This document shows, piece by piece, positions 51,408 through 56,096 of a stretch of 56,096 nucleotides of DNA. The translations under genes were made by a program, and so were the position numbers. The notes beneath the pieces were generated by a model that was not told the DNA's origin, did no database searches, and saw only the letters and a program-made list of their open reading frames with translations. The stretch comes from Mycobacterium sp. IS-1496 (GTDB lineage: Bacteria; Actinomycetota; Actinomycetes; Mycobacteriales; Mycobacteriaceae). Positions within the stretch are counted from its first letter, which is position 1, and every line of letters begins with the position of its first letter. The DNA is taken from assembly GCF_001499995.1 (NCBI RefSeq), contig NZ_LQIU01000029.1, positions 1-56,096 on the forward strand. The letters are read 5' to 3'.

Positions 51408-52667
51408 TCAGCCGCGTTGCGCCAGGAAGGCGACGTCCACGGTCTCACCGGTACGGACCTCGTCGACGTCCGTCGGCACGATCACCAGACAGTTTGCCTC
51501 GGCCAGCGTGGCGAGGAGGTGCGACGAGGCGCCGGGGGCGCCGCCGAGCGCCTGGACGAGGTATTCGCCGGTGTCCTGGTCGCGCATCAGCTGGCCGCGC
51601 AGATAGCCCTTGCGGCCCGACACCGAGGTGATCGGCGACAGGGCGCGGGCCTCGACGATGCGGCGCATCGGTGCCCGCTTGCCCAGCGACAACCGGATCA
51701 ACGGCCGCACCATGACCTCGAAGACCACCAGCGCGCTGACCGGGTTGGCGGGCAACAGGAACACCGGAACCCGGTCGCGGCCCAGCTGACCGAAGCCCTG
51801 CACCGAACCGGGGTGCATCGCGATCCGCGACACCTCCATCTCGCCCAGCTCCGAGAGCACCGTGCGGACCGACTCGGCCGCGGCGCCGCCGACCGCCCCG
51901 GCGATGACGACGATCTCGGCCCGGTTGAGCTGCCCCTCGACGACTTCGCGCAGCCGGACGGGCTCGGTGTCGACGATTCCGACGCGGTTGACCTCGGCAC
52001 CGGCATCGCGACCCGCGGCGGCCAGCGCGTACGAGTTCACGTCGTAGACCTGGCCGTTGCCCGGGGTGCGCGAGATGTCGACGAGCTCGCCGCCCACGCT
52101 CATCACCGACAGCCGCGGCCGCGGGTGGACCAGCACCCGCTCACGTCCGACAGCCGCCAACAGTCCGACCTGCGCCGCGCCGATGATGGTGCCCGCGCGC
52201 ACCGCCACGTCACCGGGCTGTACGTCGTCGCCGGCACGGCGGACATACGCGCCGGACCGCACCCCGCGCAGCACCCGCACCCGGTTCGCGCCCCCGTCGG
52301 TCCACCGCAGCGGCAGGACCGCATCGGCCAGCGTCGGCATCGGCGCGCCGGTCTGCACCCGCGCGGCCTGCCGGGGCTGCAACCGGCTCGGGGTCCGGGC
52401 ACCCGCCTCGATCATGGCCATCACGGGCAGGCTGACGTCACGGCCGTCGTGGTCGTCCGCCCCCACACCGCCGCCGACACCGAGAACATCCACGCTGCGC
52501 ACCGCGTAGCCGTCGATCGCGGCCTGATCGAACCCGGGCATGGGCCGCTCGGTGACCACCTCTTCGGCGCACATCAGACCCTGGGCTTCGGCGATGGCGA
52601 CCCGTACCGGTCGCGGCGCCACCGCGGCAGCCGCTATCCGAGCCTGCTGCTCCTCAACCGAACGCAC
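51408..52667 (-). CDS. glp: MoeA-like gephyrin homologue (Glp)
   Basis: The 419-residue MoeA/gephyrin-family protein keeps the four-domain plan: MPGFDQAAIDGYAVRS, QTGAPMPTLADAVLPL, the MPTb-binding domain with SVMSVGGELVDISRTPGNGQ and YDVNSYALAAAGRDAG, VVIAGAVGGAAAESV, FLLPANPVSALVVFEVMVRP, and the C-terminal domain. The usual TGDEL reads VGGEL and the G-G-x-S/T-x-G-x-x-D loop reads AGAVGGAAAESV, so catalytic residues for molybdate insertion are lost. This fits Glp, a MoeA-derived division protein that binds FtsZ and GlpR, better than a cofactor enzyme. The GTG start at 52667 has GAAAGG upstream. It corresponds to Rv0994 (moeA1). Confidence 0.88.
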   Translation of the reverse strand: MRSVEEQQARIAAAAVAPRPVRVAIAEAQGLMCAEEVVTERPMPGFDQAAIDGYAVRSVDVLGVGGGVGADDHDGRDVSLPVMAMIEAGARTPSRLQPRQAARVQTGAPMPTLADAVLPLRWTDGGANRVRVLRGVRSGAYVRRAGDDVQPGDVAVRAGTIIGAAQVGLLAAVGRERVLVHPRPRLSVMSVGGELVDISRTPGNGQVYDVNSYALAAAGRDAGAEVNRVGIVDTEPVRLREVVEGQLNRAEIVVIAGAVGGAAAESVRTVLSELGEMEVSRIAMHPGSVQGFGQLGRDRVPVFLLPANPVSALVVFEVMVRPLIRLSLGKRAPMRRIVEARALSPITSVSGRKGYLRGQLMRDQDTGEYLVQALGGAPGASSHLLATLAEANCLVIVPTDVDEVRTGETVDVAFLAQRG

Positions 52668-52709
52668 AACACGCCTTTCTCCACCTCAGTCGGGCCTGTC
52701 GCGCAGTTC

Positions 52710-53621
52710 TCAGTCCTCGGTCAGGCCCAATCGCTCGACCAACCACTGCCGCAGCTCGGGGCCGTAGTCGTCGCGTTCCAACGCAAAGTCAACCGCAGCC
52801 TTGAGGTAGCCGCCGGGATTTCCCAGGTCGTGTCGGGTTCCGCGGTGCACCACCACGTGAACGGGGTGGCCCTCCTCGATCAGCAGCGCGATCGCGTCGG
52901 TCAGCTGGATCTCGTTGCCCGCACCGCGCTTCACCCGGCGCAGCGCATCGAAGATCGCGCGGTCCAGAACATAGCGGCCGGCGGCGGCGTAGGGCGACGG
53001 CGCGTCCTCGGCCTTGGGTTTCTCGACCATCCCCTTGACGCGCAGCACGTTGGGGTTGGCGGCGTCGGGTACCTCCTCGACGTCGAAGACGCCGTAGGCG
53101 CTGATCTTCTCGGTCGGCACCTCGATCGCGCACAGCACCGAGCCGCCGCGTTTGGCGCGCACCTTCGACATCGTCTCGAGCACACCGGTCGGCAGCACGA
53201 GGTCGTCGGGCAGCAGCACCGCGATCGCATCCTCGTCGTCGGACAGCGAGGGCTCGACGCAACTGACGGCATGACCGAGGCCGAGCGGTTCGGCCTGCAC
53301 CACCGACTCCACCTTGATCAACGCGGGTGCGCGACGGACCTTCTCGAGCATCGTCTTCTTGCCGCGGGCCTCGAGGGTTCCCTCGAGCACCAGGTCCTCG
53401 ACGAAATGCGCGACCACGCCGTCCTTGCCCTCAGAGGTGATGATGACGAGCCGTTCAGCGCCCGCCTCGGCGGCCTCCGCGGCCACCAATTCGATTCCGG
53501 GAGTGTCCACCACCGGCAGCAATTCCTTGGGCACCGTCTTGGTGGCGGGGAGGAAACGTGTGCCAAGGCCTGCGGCGGGCACGACAGCGGTATACGGAAT
53601 GGGTACTTCTGGCCGGCTCAT
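52710..53621 (-). CDS. galU: UTP-glucose-1-phosphate uridylyltransferase GalU
   Basis: Makes UDP-glucose from UTP and glucose-1-phosphate, for galactan, trehalose and glycolipids. The 303 residues have the nucleotidyltransferase motifs VPAAGLGTRFLPATKTVPKE (about residues 14-33), VVDTPGIELVAAEAAEAG, AVLLPDDLVL, VEKPKAEDAPSPYAAAGRYV, and GNEIQLTDAIALLIEEG. The ATG at 53621 is fixed by family alignment and by a TAATCT -10 seven nt before it; the much longer open frame upstream overlaps the next gene and is not real. It heads the galU-moeA/glp-rimJ-sepX cluster. It corresponds to Rv0993. Confidence 0.97.
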   Translation of the reverse strand: MSRPEVPIPYTAVVPAAGLGTRFLPATKTVPKELLPVVDTPGIELVAAEAAEAGAERLVIITSEGKDGVVAHFVEDLVLEGTLEARGKKTMLEKVRRAPALIKVESVVQAEPLGLGHAVSCVEPSLSDDEDAIAVLLPDDLVLPTGVLETMSKVRAKRGGSVLCAIEVPTEKISAYGVFDVEEVPDAANPNVLRVKGMVEKPKAEDAPSPYAAAGRYVLDRAIFDALRRVKRGAGNEIQLTDAIALLIEEGHPVHVVVHRGTRHDLGNPGGYLKAAVDFALERDDYGPELRQWLVERLGLTED

Positions 53622-53628
53622 CGCAGAC

Positions 53629-53634
53629 AGATTA
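53629..53634 (-). promoter_or_regulatory. Candidate -10 of galU (leaderless)
   Basis: The minus strand reads TAATCT, 7 nt before ATG 53621, with no ribosome binding site. Confidence 0.55.
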
Positions 53635-53705
53635 ACCGTTGGGCGCAGGTTGAACCGGTTATGGCGGCACCTGAATTCCGCGGGCGGGATGTCATCGTGG
53701 AGAGC

Positions 53706-54299
53706 GTGACGTCGCCGAACAAGGCCGAGATGCGTGCGCAGGTGCTGCGGGCGCGCCGCAAAGTGACGCCGGAGGCGCACGAGCGGGAGGCGGCGGCGCT
53801 CGCCACGCACCTTGCTGAAATCGCCGCGCCCGGGCGAACCGTGTGCGCTTATGTGCCGATCGGCTCCGAGCCGGGATCGCTCGCCATGCTGGACGAACTG
53901 CTGGCGCGCGGTGCACGGGTCCTGCTGCCGGTGGCGCGCCACGACGAGGCCGGCGCCCCGACGCCGCTGCGGTGGGGTAAGTACCACCGAGGCCGTCTGA
54001 TCGACGCGCAGTTCGGCCTGAGGGAACCGGCGGCGCCGTGGCTGGGGGCTGATGCGGTGGCCGACGCCGACGTGGTGCTGATCCCGGCCCTGGCGGTGGA
54101 CCGCTCCGGGGTGCGCCTGGGCCGCGGGGCCGGGTTCTACGACCGCTCGCTGGGGCGGGCGGACCCGGCGGCGCTGCTGGTGGCGGTCGTGCGTGACGAG
54201 GAATTCGTCGAACGGGTTCCCAGCGAAGCCCACGACGTGCGGATGACGCACGTGGCCACGCCGGGGTGTGGTTTGGTCGCTCTGCGGGAATCACAGTGA
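53706..54299 (+). CDS. 5-formyltetrahydrofolate cyclo-ligase
   Basis: ATP-dependent enzyme converting 5-formyl-THF to 5,10-methenyl-THF. The family core is visible: NKAEMRAQVLRARRKVTPEA, VCAYVPIGSEPGSLAMLDEL, the ATP/Mg region LIPALAVDRSGVRLGRGAGF followed by YDRSLGRADP, and VRDEEFVERVPSEAHDVRM. The GTG at 53706 gives 197 residues, the size remembered for Rv0992c; ATG 53661 in frame would add 15 residues without a ribosome binding site. It is divergent from galU. It and pabB are the two folate-related genes of the window. Confidence 0.92.
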   Translation: MTSPNKAEMRAQVLRARRKVTPEAHEREAAALATHLAEIAAPGRTVCAYVPIGSEPGSLAMLDELLARGARVLLPVARHDEAGAPTPLRWGKYHRGRLIDAQFGLREPAAPWLGADAVADADVVLIPALAVDRSGVRLGRGAGFYDRSLGRADPAALLVAVVRDEEFVERVPSEAHDVRMTHVATPGCGLVALRESQ

Positions 54300-54312
54300 C
54301 CGCGTAGCGGTT

Positions 54313-54339
54313 CTAGCACTTGAGCCGGTAGAGTGCTAA
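54313..54339. promoter_or_regulatory. CIRCE element (HrcA operator) upstream of ruc
   Basis: CTAGCACTT (54313-54321), 9-nt spacer, GAGTGCTAA (54331-54339). The right arm matches CIRCE (TTAGCACTC-N9-GAGTGCTAA) at 9 of 9, the left arm at 7 of 9, and the spacing is exact. HrcA represses such promoters until heat shock. The element lies 26 bp before the ruc start. Confidence 0.85.
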
Positions 54340-54365
54340 CAAGTTTGACGACCTCGGAGGTTTTC

Positions 54366-54716
54366 GTGCCTACCTATTCCTATGCGTGCACCGAATGCGG
54401 CAATCGGTTCGATGCCGTGCAGGCGTTCAGCGACGATGCGCTGACCGAATGCCCCAAGTGCAGCGGCCGGCTCCGCAAGCTCTTCGGCAAGGTGGGCGTG
54501 GTGTTCAAGGGCAGCGGCTTCTACCGCACCGACAGCCGCGAGACCGCGAAGACGTCGAGCAACGGCTCGGCCAAGAGCTCTTCCGAGTCGACGAGTTCCT
54601 CGGAGAAGTCCAGCTCGGCGTCGTCGAGCGATTCCTCGTCGAGCTCTTCGTCGTCGAGTTCTTCGTCGTCGAGTTCTTCGTCGAGCACCGCCGCCCCCGC
54701 CGCCGCCTCCAGCTGA
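54366..54716 (+). CDS. ruc: Redox-regulated chaperone Ruc (FmdB-type zinc-ribbon, Ser-rich tail)
   Basis: The 116-residue homologue of Rv0991c, reported as a zinc-binding, oxidation-activated chaperone. The N-terminal zinc ribbon PTYSYACTECGNRFDAVQ and LTECPKCSGRLRKLFG has two CxxC pairs (Cys8/11 and about Cys31/34), then VGVVFKGSGFYRTDSRE, then a long Ser-rich disordered tail (SSSESTSSSEKSSSASSSDS, and further Ser runs) ending TAAPAAASS. The GTG at 54366 is fixed by GGAGG five nt upstream (54356-54360) and by the family N-terminus; an ATG at 54333 lies inside the CIRCE element. Oxidation of the four Cys would release zinc and expose the chaperone surface. Confidence 0.92.
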   Translation: MPTYSYACTECGNRFDAVQAFSDDALTECPKCSGRLRKLFGKVGVVFKGSGFYRTDSRETAKTSSNGSAKSSSESTSSSEKSSSASSSDSSSSSSSSSSSSSSSSSSTAAPAAASS

Positions 54717-54724
54717 ATCCGAAG

Positions 54725-54733
54725 TTATCCACA
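54725..54733 (+). promoter_or_regulatory. DnaA-box-like nonamer TTATCCACA
   Basis: Second exact DnaA-box nonamer of the window, 41 bp before the -10 of the SAF-domain gene. Confidence 0.35.
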
Positions 54734-54773
54734 GGCCCGCGCCGAACACGCGCGCGCCGGGCCGGTCGCTGCC

Positions 54774-54779
54774 TAGCGT
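54774..54779 (+). promoter_or_regulatory. Candidate -10 of the SAF-domain gene (leaderless)
   Basis: TAGCGT ends 6 nt before ATG 54786, so this gene can be transcribed independently of the CIRCE-controlled ruc promoter. Confidence 0.45.
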
Positions 54780-54785
54780 GGCGGC

Positions 54786-55442
54786 ATGGGGGAAGCACTC
54801 GACCCGACACCGCTTTCGCGGCTGACCGGCCTGCGGCCGGACTGGAGCCGCACGGTGCCCGCGCGCCGCGTCGCCGCGGCGGCGCTGGTGCTGCTCGCCG
54901 CGGTCGCGGCCCTGCGGTCGGATCCCGACGGCGATCAGGTCGACGTCGTCGTTGCCGCGGCTGACCTTGCACCCGGCACGGAACTGGCTGAGGCACATCT
55001 GCGGGTGGAGCGACGCCCGCTGACGACCGTTCCGGACGGCGCCGCCGCCGACCGGGCCTCAGTGATCGGATCGACCGTCGCCGGACCCACCCGCCGCGGC
55101 GAGGTGCTCACCGACGTCCGGGTGCTCGGACCGCGGATCGCGGAGGCCGCCGCCGGACCGAACGCGCGCATCGTGTCACTGCAGTTGGCCGACGGCGCGC
55201 TGGTCGACCTGGTGAGAACAGGCGACGTGGTGGACGTTCTCGCGGCTCCGACATCCGATACGGGCGCGGACGCGGCGCCCCGCGTGATCGCCACCCGCGC
55301 GGTGGTGGTGCTGGTGTCGGAGAAGCGACAGGGCCCTGGCGCGGCCGGCGAACGCGCGGTTCTGGTGGCTCTGCCGGTGCAAGCGGCCAATGAGGTGGCG
55401 GGCGCGTCGCTGACGCAGGCGGTGACCCTGACCTTCCACTGA
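54786..55442 (+). CDS. SAF-domain (CpaB/RcpC-like) membrane protein
   Basis: The 218-residue protein has a cytoplasmic N-terminus (LRPDWSRTVPARRV), one membrane segment (AAAALVLLAAVAAL, about residues 31-44), and an extracytoplasmic SAF domain (about 57-125: VVVAAADLAPGTELAEAHLR, DRASVIGSTVAGPTRRGEVL) followed by LVDLVRTGDVVDVLAAPTSD and a C-terminal beta-rich end. SAF domains occur in CpaB/RcpC of Flp pili, but no pilus genes are near. It corresponds to Rv0990c, the usual neighbour of ruc and remembered as part of the same heat-shock response. Function unknown. Confidence 0.85.
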   Translation: MGEALDPTPLSRLTGLRPDWSRTVPARRVAAAALVLLAAVAALRSDPDGDQVDVVVAAADLAPGTELAEAHLRVERRPLTTVPDGAAADRASVIGSTVAGPTRRGEVLTDVRVLGPRIAEAAAGPNARIVSLQLADGALVDLVRTGDVVDVLAAPTSDTGADAAPRVIATRAVVVLVSEKRQGPGAAGERAVLVALPVQAANEVAGASLTQAVTLTFH

Positions 55443-55510
55443 GCGGGCGGCGCGGGGTCTAACGTTGCGCACTGTCAGCCGTCCCACTCATGGAATCGGG
55501 GGTTCTACGC

Positions 55511-55966
55511 ATGTTGAAAGGCTTCAAGGAGTTCCTCGCCCGGGGGAACATCATCGATCTGTCGACCGCGGTGGTCATCGGCACCGCGTTCACCGGGCTG
55601 GTCACGGCGTTCACCAACAGCGTCATCGAACCGCTGATCAGCCGCATCGGCGCAGGTGGTGATGCGGACTACGGCATCCTGCGGATCAACATCGGCGGCG
55701 GTCAGACCATCGACCTCAACGTGCTGCTGTCGGCGATCATCAACTTCCTGCTGATCGCGGCGGTGGTGTACTTCCTGATCATCCTGCCCTACAAGAAGCT
55801 GCGCGAACGGGGCAAGGTCGAGCAGGCCCAGGACACCGAACTGAGCCTGCTCACCGAGATCCGCAACATCCTCGCCGACACCAGCGGCACGCCGCGACAG
55901 GTCACCGGCCCCGGGACAGGTCCCACCCCCGACACCGCCGAGACCACCAGCGCCGACAGGCACTGA
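55511..55966 (+). CDS. mscL: Large-conductance mechanosensitive channel MscL
   Basis: Pentameric membrane valve that opens under hypo-osmotic shock. The 151 residues start [20 protein letters not shown] with the amphipathic N-helix, then TM1 ([20 protein letters not shown]), the periplasmic loop (GGGQTIDLN), TM2 ([20 protein letters not shown]) and the charged cytoplasmic helix ([16 protein letters not shown]), then a Thr/Pro-rich tail typical for mycobacteria. The start is ATG 55511 with a GGGGG site upstream. It corresponds to Rv0985c. The stop at 55966 is followed by a strong terminator. Confidence 0.97.
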   Translation: MLKGFKEFLARGNIIDLSTAVVIGTAFTGLVTAFTNSVIEPLISRIGAGGDADYGILRINIGGGQTIDLNVLLSAIINFLLIAAVVYFLIILPYKKLRERGKVEQAQDTELSLLTEIRNILADTSGTPRQVTGPGTGPTPDTAETTSADRH

Positions 55967-55977
55967 CGCGAGACGAG

Positions 55978-56007
55978 AACAGCCCCCGGATTCCTCCGGG
56001 GGCTGTT
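55978..56007. terminator. Perfect stem-loop terminator between mscL and the porin gene
   Basis: AACAGCCCCCGGA, loop TTCC, TCCGGGGGCTGTT: 13 perfect base pairs starting 11 bp after mscL and ending 16 bp after the stop of the convergent porin gene. It can serve both strands; the plus strand reads TTTCG after the stem. Confidence 0.9.
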
Positions 56008-56023
56008 TCGTGACGTACAGGTG

Positions 56024-56096
56024 TCAGTTCATGTTCCACGGTTCGCCGTAGGTGGTGACGCTGTCACCGGTGGAGGCGATCAGCCGGGCGTAGGGA
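56024..56096 (-). CDS. MspA-family porin (C-terminal 23 codons only)
   Basis: On the minus strand the visible end reads PYARLIASTGDSVTTYGEPW followed by Asn-Met-Asn and a TGA stop (56024-56026). This is nearly the same as the C-terminus of M. smegmatis MspA (FARLIASTGDSVTTYGEPWN), one of the octameric outer-membrane porins that let hydrophilic solutes cross the mycolate layer. The rest lies beyond the right edge, so which Msp paralogue it is cannot be told; an MspC-like gene near mscL is remembered for M. smegmatis. The family marks fast-growing mycobacteria. Confidence 0.9.
   Translation of the reverse strand, partial: PYARLIASTGDSVTTYGEPWNMN

Noticed and set aside
52710..54251. 513-codon reading of galU
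   Set aside because: The first 210 codons are the shadow of the 5-FTHF cyclo-ligase gene; GalU begins at 53621.

Overview
The window is a chromosomal segment of a mycobacterium, most likely a fast-growing Mycolicibacterium. Three things point there: very GC-rich coding DNA with many GTG and TTG starts; genus-typical genes (rpfB, pmt, pat, LpqU/LpqT lipoproteins, PE-PPE hydrolase, FAAL/Pks16-like ligase); and, at the right edge, the last 23 codons of an MspA-class porin, a family of fast growers. From memory of M. tuberculosis gene order, the window runs in reverse through the Rv1024 to Rv0985c neighbourhood with local insertions. No phage, insertion sequence, CRISPR array or rRNA was seen.

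Layout. 1-9,778: ftsB-like gene (cut by the left edge), eno, lpqU; the iron-uptake pair efeO-efeB behind a likely IdeR box; then mazG-mfd on the minus strand. 10,085-11,728: a Sec-exported glycine-rich protein that looks like a PGRS domain without a PE domain. 11,741-18,948: tetR, tRNA-Gln, glmU, prs, arsC-like, lpqT-like, SDR, rplY, pth, DUF488. 19,045-24,099: two-gene ABC exporter, lipase-maturation-factor-like membrane protein, FAAL/Pks16-like ligase. 24,423-28,395: ispE, ksgA, rpfB, tatD. 28,421-31,356: metG-gdhA. 31,448-35,722: a tandemly duplicated cassette of FAD oxidoreductase plus ECF41-type sigma factor. 35,735-39,397: pabB, rsmI, pmt. 39,534-42,752: DUF559 protein, arcA, soxR-type regulator, alkB-type dioxygenase. 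42,757-46,883: two related lipoproteins, PE-PPE hydrolase, LpqN-family lipoprotein. 46,888-49,492: AroE-like dehydrogenase, pat acetyltransferase, small secreted protein, tRNA-Ala. 49,543-53,621: sepX/glpR, rimJ, moeA/glp, galU. 53,706-56,096: 5-FTHF cyclo-ligase, ruc behind a CIRCE element, SAF-domain protein, mscL, terminator, porin end.

How the genes work together. Much of the window is cell-wall and division business: FtsB, SepX/GlpR with the MoeA-like Glp, RpfB and LpqU (peptidoglycan cleavage), GlmU and GalU (nucleotide sugars), Pmt (protein mannosylation). A second theme is translation and RNA housekeeping (tRNAs, RplY, Pth, KsgA, RsmI, MetG). A third is stress sensing by dedicated switches visible as DNA sites: IdeR box for efeOB, a 22-bp dyad for the SoxR-type gene, CIRCE for ruc, and a triple 9-bp MtrA-like repeat in front of sepX.

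The strongest unexpected patterns are: (i) fifteen genes with a TANNNT -10 element ending 6-8 nt before the start codon, indicating leaderless mRNAs; (ii) two divergent gene pairs (tatD/metG and rsmI/pmt) with the same geometry, starts 26 bp apart and -10 elements overlapping by the same 2 bp; (iii) the duplicated ECF41 cassette with a near-consensus ECF41 promoter kept only before copy 2; (iv) the PE-less PGRS-like exported protein.
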